NCBI GenBank assembly: GCA_012798535.1
Contig: JAAZMZ010000002.1
Coordinates: 41,080 to 105,079, forward strand
Source: Leptolinea sp.
GTDB taxonomy: Bacteria; Chloroflexota; Anaerolineae; Anaerolineales; Anaerolineaceae
Reading direction: 5' to 3'
DNA: 64,000 nucleotides
Shown here: piece after piece, positions 9,111 through 18,950 of the stretch
Layout: each line of letters opens with the position of its first letter
Position numbering within the stretch: position 1 is the stretch's first letter
The notes under the pieces: model-generated
The model's database searches: none
The model's input: the letters and a program-made list of their open reading frames with translations, nothing else
What the model was told of the DNA's origin: nothing
Translations under genes and position numbers: made by a program

Positions 9111-9566
9111 ATGGAAAAGCAACTCGTAGTATTTTCACTGGCCAGCGAAGATTACGGCATTGAGATTGCGGTGGTCGAAAGCATCATCAAGATGCAGGAT
9201 ATCACCAAAATGCCCAGATCACCGGCCTTTGTCGAAGGGGTCATCAACCTGCGGGGAGTCGTCCTTCCGGTGATCGACCTGGCAAAACGATTTGGCATCA
9301 CGGAGTGTGAAAATAACCGTGATACACGTATCGTCATCGTAAATATCAAAAACATGAAGATCGGGATGATCGTTTCAGCTGTATCCGAGGTATTGACCAT
9401 CGATGATTCTGTCATCGAATCCACCCCGTCCATCGTCACCACAGTCAACTCGAACTTCGTATCCGGTATCGCACGGCTCGATTCACGATTGATCATCCTG
9501 CTGGATATCAGTAAGATTCTGACCCGCGAAGAGAGCCTTCAAACAGCCAGCCTGTATAAGGAATAA
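9111..9566 (+). CDS. cheW: CheW-type chemotaxis coupling protein
   Basis: CheW couples chemoreceptors to the histidine kinase CheA. The whole 151-residue protein is one CheW/SH3-like domain: the start LVVFSLASEDYGIEI, the middle FVEGVINLRGVVLPVIDL and the RIVIVNIKNMKIGMIV strand pair are family hallmarks. ATG 9111 is preceded by GGAG at 9102-9105; a GTG two codons upstream is less likely. It lies 71 bases after the disrupted receptor, presumably its former partner. No cheA is in the window, so this looks like an accessory receptor-CheW pair. Confidence 0.92.
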   Translation: MEKQLVVFSLASEDYGIEIAVVESIIKMQDITKMPRSPAFVEGVINLRGVVLPVIDLAKRFGITECENNRDTRIVIVNIKNMKIGMIVSAVSEVLTIDDSVIESTPSIVTTVNSNFVSGIARLDSRLIILLDISKILTREESLQTASLYKE

Positions 9567-9606
9567 TTTCCTTCTCTACCCGATAAAAATGAGGCGGGGT
9601 GAATAC

Positions 9607-9642
9607 GAAAGACACCGATCAGAAATCAGATCGGTGTCTTTC
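9607..9642. terminator. Bidirectional terminator between cheW and the amidohydrolase
   Basis: A perfect 14-bp stem, GAAAGACACCGATC (9607-9620) with GATCGGTGTCTTTC (9629-9642), has an 8-base loop and lies between two convergent genes. Confidence 0.8.
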
Positions 9643-9653
9643 ATAACCATACA

Positions 9654-11255
9654 TTACAGGGAAGCATCCCGCCAGGCAAACTTCCCATCCACAATCGTAC
9701 CCAGTACCCGGGTGTTCAGGATTTCCATGGGATCGATGGTAAAGATATCCCGATCTAGTATGGTCATATCCGCCAGGTACCCGGGAGCCAGAATCCCCAG
9801 GCGGTCTTCCATTCCGGCGGCATAAGCCGGGCCAATGGTATAACCTCTAACGGCTTCTTCCACCGTCAGGCGTTGTTCCGAACGCCAGCCGTCCGGACCG
9901 GGGGAGCCATCCGCCCGGCGTCGGGTCACAGCCGCGTGAATGCCTGCCAGGGGGTTCATGGTTTCCACCGGACAATCAGATCCAAAAGCCAGCACGGCGC
10001 CCTTTTCGAGCTGGGTTTTCCAGGCATAAGCGCCTGCCAGCCGGCTTCCCCAGTGTTTTTCGGCAATATCCATATCCGATGTGGCATGGATGGGCTGCAT
10101 GGAGGCAATCACTCCCAGTTCCGCAAGTCTTCCCGAATCTTCAAGAGAAAGGAGCTGCACATGTTCGATCCGGTTGCGCATCCCGGTGAAAGGCTGGGTG
10201 CGTTTCACTTCCGCGTAAATGTTGAGAATTTCACGATTGGCGCGGTCGCCGATCGCGTGGATGGCTGTTGCCAATCCGTTGGTATTGGCTTTGAGAACGC
10301 TTTCATAGATCACCTCGATATCCGTTGTGGAAATTCCCCTGTCCTCCGGCGAAGAATCATACCCCGATAACATCCAGGCGGTTTTTGGTCCCAGTGCGCC
10401 GTCGGCGAACATTTTTACCGGACCGATATGCAGCAGGTCATTACCGAATCCGGTTTGAAAACCCGCGGCTATGGCCTGTTCGAGATACGCCAGCGGAATA
10501 GATTTATTCACTCGTAATGTCAACTGGCCGGTTCGCTGTAAGGATTGAAAAGCACGAAAAACCGACGGCTGGTCCATATCATGAATACCGGTCAATCCCA
10601 AACGATTGGCGTTTTCCATACCCTGCCTGACCATCTCCACCAGTTCTTCCGGTGTGGGAGAAGGGATGATCCTATCCACCAGGCGCATGGCTTCTTCCAG
10701 AAGAAGACCGGTCGCTTTACCGGCCGGATCTCTGACGATCTGACCACCGGGCGGATTGGGGGTTGTGTCGGTGATCCCGGCCAGCCGCAGGGCGGCAGAA
10801 TTCACCCAACTGGCATGAGCGCTTTTTGCCACCAGTGCGACCGGGTGATGCGGCGAGACTCTGTCCAACTGCCCGGCTGAAGGGAAATTTTCGCCCCACA
10901 CATTGTGATTCCAGCCGTAACCGGTGATCCATTTTCCCTGTGGAATGGATCGGGTGCGTTCTTCCACCTTCCCAAGAACTTCCTCAAGGGTGGGAGTCTC
11001 GGCATCGATCGCCTGCAGGCCGGTCGAGTACCATTCAAAGTGCACATGGGCATCTGTCAAACCGGGAATGACCGCCGCCTGTTTCAAGTTGACCGCCGTG
11101 TAAACTTCTCCGGCGAATATGGCCTCCGCTTCTTCATTTGAGCCGATAAACAGAATCTGGTTTCCGCGGATGGCCGCGGCTGGAGCCAGGGGACGTCTGG
11201 CATCCAGGGTATGAAAAATTCCATTTTTTAGAACCAGATTATTCTCAGCGATCAT
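9654..11255 (-). CDS. Metal-dependent amidohydrolase, YtcJ/Amidohydro_3 type
   Basis: This is a member of the amidohydrolase superfamily, subgroup with an N-terminal urease-like beta domain. Metal-ligand motifs are visible in order: the HxH of LTDAHVHFEWYSTG near residue 66, IHAIGDRANRE, RIEHVQLL, and the catalytic Asp of FGSDCPVE near 443. A family C-terminal block TILDRDIF...DGKFAWR is present. Proteins of this type hydrolyse amides or N-substituted formamides, but the substrate cannot be read from sequence. The start at 11255 is preceded by GAGG at a spacing of 6 bases; a GTG at 11267 is possible. It may share a transcript with the lipoprotein and protease genes upstream (98-base gap). Confidence 0.9.
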   Translation of the reverse strand: MIAENNLVLKNGIFHTLDARRPLAPAAAIRGNQILFIGSNEEAEAIFAGEVYTAVNLKQAAVIPGLTDAHVHFEWYSTGLQAIDAETPTLEEVLGKVEERTRSIPQGKWITGYGWNHNVWGENFPSAGQLDRVSPHHPVALVAKSAHASWVNSAALRLAGITDTTPNPPGGQIVRDPAGKATGLLLEEAMRLVDRIIPSPTPEELVEMVRQGMENANRLGLTGIHDMDQPSVFRAFQSLQRTGQLTLRVNKSIPLAYLEQAIAAGFQTGFGNDLLHIGPVKMFADGALGPKTAWMLSGYDSSPEDRGISTTDIEVIYESVLKANTNGLATAIHAIGDRANREILNIYAEVKRTQPFTGMRNRIEHVQLLSLEDSGRLAELGVIASMQPIHATSDMDIAEKHWGSRLAGAYAWKTQLEKGAVLAFGSDCPVETMNPLAGIHAAVTRRRADGSPGPDGWRSEQRLTVEEAVRGYTIGPAYAAGMEDRLGILAPGYLADMTILDRDIFTIDPMEILNTRVLGTIVDGKFAWRDASL

Positions 11256-11353
11256 AGAGTACCTCACAATGAAGAATGTAACCGGTCGGCGATATATTGA
11301 GGATTAAAAAGCCGGTTTATTTGCAATTGGCTGAATTTTTTTAACGAAAGGAA

Positions 11354-12061
11354 TCAATGCTTAAAAAGCAGCGATTTTTTACCGCCCGCGGAAAATATCT
11401 GCAGGTCATCTTTGGTGACTGTGAAGTGTTCAGAATTATTTAATATGGACAGAAAATTCTGCTCCTGAACCAGAAGACCGGTCTCCTTCGGGCACATTTT
11501 CTTCGTCATGGAGATAGAATCGAATGTCAACTGATCATCGCTTATCGAAAAGGCGGAATTGAACCGGTTGCATCCGGTGGAACCGTCGATATGGCCATCA
11601 GACTGGAATAACAATGTGGGGGGTGTTTTTGAATCAACAGGAAGCGTAACGGAAGAATCCATCATCTGCTGCAATTTCCAGACACCGTCAACTAACTCAC
11701 GGGGAATAAACTGACTCCTTTCTCCCTGTTTCTTGCTGACCACCCGGTAAAGAACCCATTGGATATCCGGCCCATATTTATCTTTGACATATCCAGGATC
11801 GTACTGGACTTCCAGTTCATAGACAAAACCGGGAGTGTAATCGAACCCCATTATCGCGCTGCTGTACAGCTGCCAGGAGTCCTCCAGTTTGTGTTTCACC
11901 AACAGACAAAGATTTTGTCTTAATGGATTATCGCAAGACACCATATTCGATCCCACGAACAAGGTCTGGATCGGAACGGATGTCTCCTGTTGCCAGGGGA
12001 ACAGGGAGCATCCTGCCAGAAAGACCAGAATTGCCAGGCCGGTGAGATAAGATGGTTTCAT
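11354..12061 (-). CDS. DUF4377/META domain lipoprotein
   Basis: The N-terminus is a lipoprotein signal with lipobox LAGC (Cys at residue 17), so the protein is exported and lipid-anchored. Residues about 30-120 match the DUF4377 pattern (CDNPLRQNLCLLVK...GFDYTPGFVYELEV). About residues 125-235 form a META/HslJ domain (VDGVWKLQQM..., DGSTGCNRFNSAF, MCPKE). Such two-domain proteins are common in bacterial envelopes and linked to stress or antibiotic tolerance; no reaction is known. The start overlaps the stop of the upstream CPBP protease in an ATGA, so the two are translationally coupled. Confidence 0.85.
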   Translation of the reverse strand: MKPSYLTGLAILVFLAGCSLFPWQQETSVPIQTLFVGSNMVSCDNPLRQNLCLLVKHKLEDSWQLYSSAIMGFDYTPGFVYELEVQYDPGYVKDKYGPDIQWVLYRVVSKKQGERSQFIPRELVDGVWKLQQMMDSSVTLPVDSKTPPTLLFQSDGHIDGSTGCNRFNSAFSISDDQLTFDSISMTKKMCPKETGLLVQEQNFLSILNNSEHFTVTKDDLQIFSAGGKKSLLFKH

Positions 12062-13065
12062 GCGTGTTGTGCTCCCGTCTGAAGAGAGAGAAACGGTTTC
12101 TTGGATATCCGGTAGACCAGGATAATACAGGCTGCCAACAGGGTGATGGTGATGGCCAGTCCACCTTCCGGGCCAAAGGCGCCTCCGGTGAACAGATCCG
12201 GGCCAGTCGCTCTCAGGTTTATTAAAGCGGTTCCGCCAATCGAAGAACCACTCACCTCAAGTCCAAGCAGATTCCCCTGCGTCCAATTCCAGAAACTGTG
12301 GATGGCAAAGATTCCCCACAATCCGCCCTCTTTCATGGCATAAATACAGGCAAATATTCCGAACAAGAAAAGGTTCAGCATGGCAATCAGGTTGACATTG
12401 GGATTCAACAGGTGCAGCGAAGAAAACAGGATGGATGAGACGATGATCCCCCAGGCAGGTCCAAAGCGGATGCCAAATACCGGCAGCAGGAAACCCCGTG
12501 TGAGGGTTTCTTCCGCGGCTCCCTGCACCAGCCAGCCGACCAGCATTATGATCACACCCGGAATCGCACTCCAACCCGACCATACCTGGGGATCGCCCTC
12601 TAGTTTCACATAACCCAGAGTGACAAGCACAATGATCGGGATCATCATCAAGGCGGTCCCAATCCAGGCACCGCGGGAGTACTTCTTCCAGATACCCTCG
12701 CGTTCCAGGCCAGTTGTCCAGAAGGAGCGGTGTTCAAAAATCCCCAGCCATCCCCAGATGAAGGCAAAGAACGGCAGAAAGCTGAAAAGCAGGAACATGG
12801 TAGTGATCAGCGGTGAATTCGAATGGGTCGGGTTATTAAAAGCGGCCCGAGAGAACTCCTCCGAAGCCAGATTGACCACGATCACGGGTGCGACACAGAA
12901 AGCGGACATTCCCGGAACTAGCCCGGCATAGAAAAAAGCCACCAGCGGGTACATAACTTCCCAAATCTTCTGGAGAGTCTTCCCCTTGAACCGCGGGATT
13001 TCCAATGACCCCTGCCGGGCCAACTCAAATAATTTGTTATTTGAGTTTAACACTTTCGCCAGCAT
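12058..13065 (-). CDS. CPBP family intramembrane glutamic protease
   Basis: An integral membrane protein with about eight hydrophobic segments. The CPBP/Rce1 (CAAX protease-like, ABI) motifs are present: the EExxxR motif in GAAEETLTRGFLLP near residue 178, the second-motif His in SILFSSLHL and the third in HSFWNWTQGN. These residues form the glutamate-based active site in archaeal Rce1. Substrates of bacterial members are mostly unknown. It overlaps the following lipoprotein gene by four bases. No strong ribosome site precedes ATG 13065. Confidence 0.88.
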   Translation of the reverse strand: MLAKVLNSNNKLFELARQGSLEIPRFKGKTLQKIWEVMYPLVAFFYAGLVPGMSAFCVAPVIVVNLASEEFSRAAFNNPTHSNSPLITTMFLLFSFLPFFAFIWGWLGIFEHRSFWTTGLEREGIWKKYSRGAWIGTALMMIPIIVLVTLGYVKLEGDPQVWSGWSAIPGVIIMLVGWLVQGAAEETLTRGFLLPVFGIRFGPAWGIIVSSILFSSLHLLNPNVNLIAMLNLFLFGIFACIYAMKEGGLWGIFAIHSFWNWTQGNLLGLEVSGSSIGGTALINLRATGPDLFTGGAFGPEGGLAITITLLAACIILVYRISKKPFLSLQTGAQHA

Positions 13066-13296
13066 ATCTTTTATTATCCAATCAGATTAATGGCAATTAT
13101 AGAATAACAGTGGGTATGATACCACTTATGTCGAACGGCCGATTTCCGGCGGCGTTTCTTGTGAATCCCGGCAATAATAAGAATTCTCTCATTTTCTTGA
13201 AATGGTACTTGTATTCTGGATTGTTCCGTCGTAATATAAACCCTAATAAATGCACCGGTTCAGTCCGGCGAGCAATTGACAATTGAATACGCGATG

Positions 13297-13408
13297 CACT
13301 CTTATCCAGAGAGGTGGAGGGACGGGCCCTATGATACCTCGACAACCAGCCGCAAGGTGTGGTGTCAATTCCCGCAGAAGCAGTATTCTGGGAGATGAGA
13401 GGAGATCT
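13297..13408 (+). promoter_or_regulatory. SAM-I (S-box) riboswitch of metA
   Basis: The S-box core is clear. P1 strand CTCTTATC (13299-13306) pairs with GATGAGAG (13394-13401). Between them are AGAGGTGGAGGGA, GGCCCTATGATACC, CGACAACC and the GTGTCAATTCC segment. S-adenosylmethionine binding stabilises P1, frees the terminator and lowers metA expression. GATGAGA (13394-13400) can alternatively pair with TCTCATC (13428-13434) as antiterminator. Confidence 0.95.
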
Positions 13409-13421
13409 GTGACTTTCCCGC

Positions 13422-13453
13422 ACCTCTTCTCATCTTAAGAAGAGGTTTTTTTT
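13422..13453 (+). terminator. Expression-platform terminator of the SAM-I riboswitch
   Basis: ACCTCTTCT (13422-13430) pairs perfectly with AGAAGAGGT (13438-13446) and is followed by a run of T. It competes with the antiterminator formed by the 3' P1 strand of the riboswitch and ends just before the metA ribosome site. Confidence 0.9.
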
Positions 13454-13466
13454 ACCGGAGGAAGTC

Positions 13467-14384
13467 ATGCCCATCAAAATACCCAACAAACTGCCGGCCC
13501 GCGAAATTTTGAACAGCGAAAATATCTTTGTCATGGATGAAGACCGCGCTCTTCATCAGGACATTCGCTCATTGAAAATCGCCATTCTCAATCTGATGCC
13601 GACAAAGATCACCACAGAAACGCAGCTCTTACGCCTGCTGGGAAATTCACCCCTGCAGGTGGATATCACCCTGCTGCGCACAGATTCCCATCAGAGCAAG
13701 AACACTTCGGCCGAACATCTTCTGGCGTTCTACCAGACCTTCGAGCAGATCAAGTATGAACGTTTCGACGGCCTGATCATCACCGGTGCGCCGGTGGAAA
13801 ACCTGCCCTTCGAAGAAGTGGATTACTGGGATGAATTAAAACAGGTGATGGATTGGTCCGTCCACAATGTGTTTTCCACCTTCCATATCTGCTGGGGTGC
13901 ACAGGCCGGCCTGTTCCATAAATATGGCATCCCCAAGTATCCTCTTCCGGTCAAACAATTCGGTGTATTCGAACACCACATCTGTACCAGGAATACCAAT
14001 CTGCTGCGTGGATTTGACGACCGGTTTTACGCACCGCATTCCCGCCATACCGAGATCCGCCGGGAGGACATCGAAAAGATTCCTGACCTGGACATCCTGG
14101 CCGAATCGGATGAAGCCGGCATTTATATCATTTCCACCCATGACGGCAAACAGGTTTTTGTCACCGGTCACTCGGAATATGACCCGCTGACACTGAAATC
14201 CGAATACGACCGGGATGTGAATCTAGGACTGCCCATTGCCGTTCCCAGGAACTATTACCCGAATGACAATCCAGCACTGGCTCCGGTAGTGCGCTGGCGC
14301 GGTCACGCCAGCCTGCTGTTCTCCAACTGGTTAAACTACTGCGTCTATGAAGAGACGCCGTATAACCTGGATGATCTACGCTAA
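13467..14384 (+). CDS. metA: Homoserine O-acyltransferase MetA
   Basis: MetA acylates the hydroxyl of homoserine, the first committed step of methionine synthesis. The catalytic Cys is in [10 protein letters not shown] (about residue 142). The catalytic His and Glu are in VTGHSEYD near 235-238. The N-terminal [15 protein letters not shown] is the standard MetA start. At 305 residues it has the family length. MetA-fold enzymes may use succinyl- or acetyl-CoA, and the partner MetY downstream favours O-acetylhomoserine, but this is inference. GGAGG precedes the ATG by about 6 bases. Expression is controlled by the SAM-I riboswitch. Confidence 0.96.
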   Translation: MPIKIPNKLPAREILNSENIFVMDEDRALHQDIRSLKIAILNLMPTKITTETQLLRLLGNSPLQVDITLLRTDSHQSKNTSAEHLLAFYQTFEQIKYERFDGLIITGAPVENLPFEEVDYWDELKQVMDWSVHNVFSTFHICWGAQAGLFHKYGIPKYPLPVKQFGVFEHHICTRNTNLLRGFDDRFYAPHSRHTEIRREDIEKIPDLDILAESDEAGIYIISTHDGKQVFVTGHSEYDPLTLKSEYDRDVNLGLPIAVPRNYYPNDNPALAPVVRWRGHASLLFSNWLNYCVYEETPYNLDDLR

Positions 14385-14422
14385 CGCCACAGGAAGGGTA
14401 TTTTTGCAAGGAGGAAGACGCT

Positions 14423-14449
14423 ATGGACATGTGTATGTGTCGAAAATGA
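14423..14449 (+). CDS. Putative Met/Cys leader peptide of metY (8 aa)
   Basis: An ORF of eight codons, MDMCMCRK, ends in TGA. It has a strong AAGGAGG (14408-14414) 8 bases before its ATG, better than the ribosome site of metY itself. Five of eight residues are Met or Cys, the products of the pathway served by the next gene. A 14-base perfect palindrome (14461-14474) and T-rich stretches lie between its stop and metY. By analogy with amino-acid leader peptides and actinobacterial Cys-rich upstream ORFs, it may sense charged tRNA-Cys or tRNA-Met. This is inference from position and codons only. Confidence 0.5.
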   Translation: MDMCMCRK

Positions 14450-14460
14450 ATATGTCCTGC

Positions 14461-14474
14461 GATGCGGCCGCATC
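14461..14474 (+). repeat. Perfect 14-base palindrome in the metY leader
   Basis: GATGCGGCCGCATC equals its own reverse complement. As RNA it forms a short hairpin with a GGCC loop, extended by outer CGAT/ATCG pairing with a bulge. It lies between the Met/Cys leader ORF and metY and could be a leader regulatory hairpin or a dimeric protein site. Confidence 0.5.
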
Positions 14475-14506
14475 TATCGTTTCAATTTTTCGAAATTTTT
14501 CAATAA

Positions 14507-15811
<1,305 letters not shown>

Positions 15812-15860
15812 TCGGGCCCAGTCGAAAAACCGGAGACAGGATCATATTATTTAAATAGAC

Positions 15861-15930
15861 TGACGGAATGATGTCAGCCGAAGTGCCTGATGGTTCGAGC
15901 GGAATCAATCCAACAGAACCTTGCAACGAT
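15861..15930 (+). other. Two small inverted repeats in the metY 3' region
   Basis: A CTGAC/GTCAG hairpin near 15861-15878, with GGAATGAT in the loop, is followed by GGTTC...GAACC spanning about 15893-15922, also with a GGAAT in the loop. Both lie upstream of the terminator at 15939. They could be 3' UTR structures; no RNA family was recognised. Confidence 0.25.
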
Positions 15931-15938
15931 CTATTGAC

Positions 15939-15979
15939 ACAGCCCCATTTTCTATGAATAGAAAATGGGGCTGTTTTTA
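15939..15979 (+). terminator. Strong intrinsic terminator after metY
   Basis: A perfect 15-bp stem, ACAGCCCCATTTTCT (15939-15953) with AGAAAATGGGGCTGT (15960-15974), has a 6-base loop and a T run. It separates the methionine genes from the sulfur operon. Confidence 0.92.
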
Positions 15980-15997
15980 TATGTATTTTATGTAATT

Positions 15998-16039
15998 GTG
16001 ATATTTATCACTTGTAATATCTGAAATGATCAATATAAT
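15998..16039 (+). promoter_or_regulatory. CRP/FNR-family operator and promoter of the sulfur operon
   Basis: GTGATATTTATCAC (15998-16011) is a perfect 6+2+6 inverted repeat and fits the TGTGA-N6-TCACA pattern of CRP/FNR regulators. TATAAT is at 16034-16039, giving an expected start near 16046. The operator centre is then at about -41.5, the classic position for class II activation. No good -35 is present, as expected when an activator replaces it. Confidence 0.6.
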
Positions 16040-16061
16040 ATGTTATAGGTTGTTATAGCAA

Positions 16062-16811
16062 ATGGATGAATTTCTAACCGCCCGCCAGGTTCAAGATTTA
16101 TTGAAAGTAGACCGTATTACTGTCTATCGGATGCTCAATGACGGGCGACTTCACGGTAACAAAATCGGGCAGCAATGGCGTTTTCCCCGTGAAGACGTGG
16201 AAGATCTGTTGAACGGTCTCAAACTGGGAGATGACTCGGGAAAATACATGATGGATGAAGGCGGACTGCCCGTGCATTGTTTCCAAACCATACAGGATCT
16301 CTTTTCGACGGTCAGCCAGTTATCAGCCATCCTGGTCAATATGCAGGGTGATCCCATCACGGAAATGAGTCATCCCTGTGAATTCTGTCATCTGGTTTCC
16401 AGCCGTTCATCGGCCGGGGCAAATTGCCAGGCGTCTTATCATGAATTTGTCCGGCAGGCTGAAAATGGAGAGAAACATTTTACCTGCCATTCCGGATTGA
16501 ATTACACAGGCGCGTATGTGACTCTGGAACATGAACCTGTTGGTCTTTTTCTGGTTGGAGGATTCCGATTACAAGAAACGACCATGTTGGATGATAAAAC
16601 ACCTTATACAAAATTGAACGGGATGGTGGATATCCCCGGGCAGGCTATTCAGGCAGCCCATACAGCAATCCCGTCACTGACTGATGAACAGGAAAAAATG
16701 ATCGATACCTGGACCACCGCCGCTGCCCAGGCATTTGAGAGCATCTTACAGGAGCGGTCTGCCTTCACCCGGCGGTTGAAAAAAATTGCCGATCTTACCC
16801 AAATTCCCTGA
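16062..16811 (+). CDS. HTH (excisionase-type)-PocR domain regulator
   Basis: Residues 1-52 form a MerR/excisionase-like DNA-binding domain (FLTARQVQDLLKVDRITVYRML...QWRFPREDV). Residues about 85-210 match the PocR ligand-binding domain. They carry a Cys set HPCEFCHLV, ANCQASYHEF and HFTCHSGLNY, and end with GLFLVGGFRLQE. PocR domains sense small molecules; the cysteines here could bind a metal or cluster or respond to redox, which is inferred. It is the first gene of the sulfur operon and probably controls it. The expected mRNA start leaves a 5' end of only about 16 bases, without a clear ribosome site. Confidence 0.8.
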   Translation: MDEFLTARQVQDLLKVDRITVYRMLNDGRLHGNKIGQQWRFPREDVEDLLNGLKLGDDSGKYMMDEGGLPVHCFQTIQDLFSTVSQLSAILVNMQGDPITEMSHPCEFCHLVSSRSSAGANCQASYHEFVRQAENGEKHFTCHSGLNYTGAYVTLEHEPVGLFLVGGFRLQETTMLDDKTPYTKLNGMVDIPGQAIQAAHTAIPSLTDEQEKMIDTWTTAAAQAFESILQERSAFTRRLKKIADLTQIP

Positions 16812-16820
16812 GGAGGAAAA

Positions 16821-18065
16821 ATGAAAACTCTCTTGATCCTGGGGGCCGGCACAGCCGGAACGATGGTTGCGCGAAAAATGTCTGACCGGTTGGATTCGCA
16901 TGATTGGAAAGTGATCCTGGTGGATAAGGATGAAAATCATTATTACCAACCCGGATTCCTCTTCCTGCCATTTGGAAGATACCGCCCGGATCAGGTGATC
17001 AAGCCCAAACGCCATTTCATTCCGAATAAAATTGAGTTCGTGATTTCAGATATCGAGTTAATCGAACCGGCCGCCAACCGGGTAAAGCTCACCAGAGAAA
17101 ATCGGGTGATCGATTACGATTACCTGATCATAGCCACAGGTGTAAATATCCACCCGGAAGAAACGGAAGGCCTTAAAGGAGCCGGCTGGCACAAGAACAT
17201 ATTCGATTTCTACACCTACGAAGGCGCTTCGGCCATTCATCCCTTCCTGGAGAAGTGGCAGGGTGGACGTCTGGTGATGAACGTGGTGGAAAATCCCATC
17301 AAATGCCCGGTGGCGCCGCTGGAGTTTCTCTTCCTGGCAGATGATTATTTCACCCGGCGCGGCATGCGTAACAAAGTGGAACTGGTCTATGCCACACCGC
17401 TTTCCGGCGCATTCACCAAGCCCAAATCTGCCAAAGCGTTGGGAGATATTCTTACGAAGAAGAATATTCAACTGGAAACCGATTTCATGGCAAGCGAGGT
17501 GGATGCAGGAAAGAATATCCTGCGGTCGTACGATGAACGCGAAATTCCCTATGATCTCCTGATCACCGTGCCTGTAAATAAGGGTGCAGATGTCATCGGC
17601 CGGTCTGGCATGGGTGATGATCTGAACTTCGTCCCGACGGATAAATTCTCCCTGCAGTCCAAAAACTGGCCGAATATCTGGGTGATGGGCGATGCCACCA
17701 ATATTCCCACCTCCAAAGCCGGAGCAGTAGTTCATTTCCAGCTCGAATACGTGGTCGAAAATATGCTGGCACACATGGCCGGCGAGGAAATGCACGCGAA
17801 TTTCGACGGCCACGCCAGCTGCTACATTGAATCGGGTTTTAACAAGGGAATCCTCATAGATTTCAATTACGATGTGGAACCACTGCCGGGAACATATCCC
17901 ATTCCGGGACTGGGGCCATTTTCGCTGCTTAAGGAAACCACCATCAATCACTGGGGCAAGCTGTTTTTCCGCTACATGTACTGGTACATGATGATGCAGG
18001 GAATCGACATTCCCCTGCCCAGCGCTTTCAGTCTGGCCGGGAAACAGCAATCTGTCCCCTTATAA
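16821..18065 (+). CDS. Sulfide:quinone oxidoreductase-like flavoprotein
   Basis: A FAD protein of the Sqr/type II NADH dehydrogenase fold. FAD motif GAGTAGTMVA is at residues 7-16, an ATG motif LIIATGVNIHPEE lies near 110, and the second FAD site NIWVMGDATNIPTSKAGA near 287. A Cys in NPIKCPVAPLEF (about residue 160) matches a conserved Sqr active-site Cys. Another Cys is in HASCYIESGF near 337. Sqr enzymes oxidise sulfide to sulfane sulfur and reduce quinone at the membrane. Only two candidate cysteines are present, so a sulfide-oxidising or related persulfide role is likely but not certain. It follows the regulator after 9 bases. Confidence 0.8.
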   Translation: MKTLLILGAGTAGTMVARKMSDRLDSHDWKVILVDKDENHYYQPGFLFLPFGRYRPDQVIKPKRHFIPNKIEFVISDIELIEPAANRVKLTRENRVIDYDYLIIATGVNIHPEETEGLKGAGWHKNIFDFYTYEGASAIHPFLEKWQGGRLVMNVVENPIKCPVAPLEFLFLADDYFTRRGMRNKVELVYATPLSGAFTKPKSAKALGDILTKKNIQLETDFMASEVDAGKNILRSYDEREIPYDLLITVPVNKGADVIGRSGMGDDLNFVPTDKFSLQSKNWPNIWVMGDATNIPTSKAGAVVHFQLEYVVENMLAHMAGEEMHANFDGHASCYIESGFNKGILIDFNYDVEPLPGTYPIPGLGPFSLLKETTINHWGKLFFRYMYWYMMMQGIDIPLPSAFSLAGKQQSVPL

Positions 18066-18094
18066 AATCGGATCTCATTCAGGAGGAAAGAATT

Positions 18095-18412
18095 ATGGCA
18101 ACAAAAACAATTGCAGGCAAGACCGTCCAGATCAACGAAGAAGGTTTTATGACCAATCCGGCCGAGTGGACCAAAGAGATCGCCGTCGAAATAGCAAAAG
18201 AAGAAGGTATTGAAGAATTGACCGCTGCGCACTGGAAAGTGATCGATTTTTCGCGGCAGAGCGCGGCATCCAGCGGGGCTTCTCCTACCCTGCGGACGAT
18301 CACCAACGGCTGTGGAATTTCGACCAAAGACCTGTTTACGCTTTTCCCCAAAGGACCGGCAAAAAAGGTGGCGCGGATTGCCGGATTGGGCAAACCGGAA
18401 GGTTGTGTTTAA
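18095..18412 (+). CDS. DsrC/TusE family sulfur carrier
   Basis: A 105-residue protein of the DsrC/TusE/DsvC family. It has the hallmark C-terminal arm ending GKPEGCV, in which the penultimate Cys carries the persulfide. The family block NGCGISTKDLFTLFPKGPAKK is also present. The second Cys that true DsrC proteins have about ten residues earlier is absent, so it is closer to TusE-like single-Cys sulfur-relay proteins than to the sulfite-reductase substrate DsrC. Its place between an Sqr-like and a DsrE-like gene suggests it receives and passes sulfane sulfur. A GGAGG site precedes the ATG. Confidence 0.9.
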   Translation: MATKTIAGKTVQINEEGFMTNPAEWTKEIAVEIAKEEGIEELTAAHWKVIDFSRQSAASSGASPTLRTITNGCGISTKDLFTLFPKGPAKKVARIAGLGKPEGCV

Positions 18413-18449
18413 ATCCGATCATGTGATCATAAATAAAGGAGAACATTCG

Positions 18450-18950
18450 ATGGCTGAAGAACAGCGCAAGATCGCATTTATTTGCTCCAAAGGCAACCTG
18501 GATATGGCTTACCCGGCGCTGGTCATGGGCTGGGCGGCTCTGGGAAACGGGATCGATGTGACCATCTTCTTTACCTTCTGGGGAATGGATATGATCAATA
18601 AAGCCCGTGTTGACCACCTGGAAATTCCTCCGGTGGCCAATGCCAGCATGAAAATGAACATGATGGGTATTCCCGGGTATATCGGAATTCCCCAGTTCCT
18701 GGGAGCTTTTCCCGGCATGACCCCCTTTGCCACCAGTCTGATGAAACAAAAAATGGATAAGCTGGGAGTGCCGCCCGTCAGTGAATATCTGCAAATGCTG
18801 GTGGATGGCGGGGCGAAACTGTACGCCTGTAAAATGTCGGTGGATATGTTCGGGCTTAAGAAGGAAGATTTCATCGATGGTGTGATCGATATTGTGACGG
18901 CCGGCGACTTCATGGATATGACGGAAGGTGCACAGATCATCTTTATCTGA
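18450..18950 (+). CDS. DsrE/DsrF-like sulfur transfer protein
   Basis: A 166-residue protein of the DsrE/F/H fold, of the longer DsrE2-like type. A conserved Cys is in KLYACKMSVDMFGL near residue 129, and the N-terminal strand IAFICSKGNLDMAYPAL has a further Cys. The Met-rich middle (MKMNMMGIPGYIG) is common in this subgroup. These proteins shuttle sulfur between Sqr or rhodanese-type donors and carriers such as TusA or DsrC. ATG 18450 has AAAGGAG about 9 bases upstream; the frame is open further back but without a site. It closes the operon. Confidence 0.85.
   Translation: MAEEQRKIAFICSKGNLDMAYPALVMGWAALGNGIDVTIFFTFWGMDMINKARVDHLEIPPVANASMKMNMMGIPGYIGIPQFLGAFPGMTPFATSLMKQKMDKLGVPPVSEYLQMLVDGGAKLYACKMSVDMFGLKKEDFIDGVIDIVTAGDFMDMTEGAQIIFI

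Noticed and set aside
15885..15925. tRNA-like GGTTCGAGC stretch after metY
   Set aside because: No acceptor stem or anticodon arm can be built around it.
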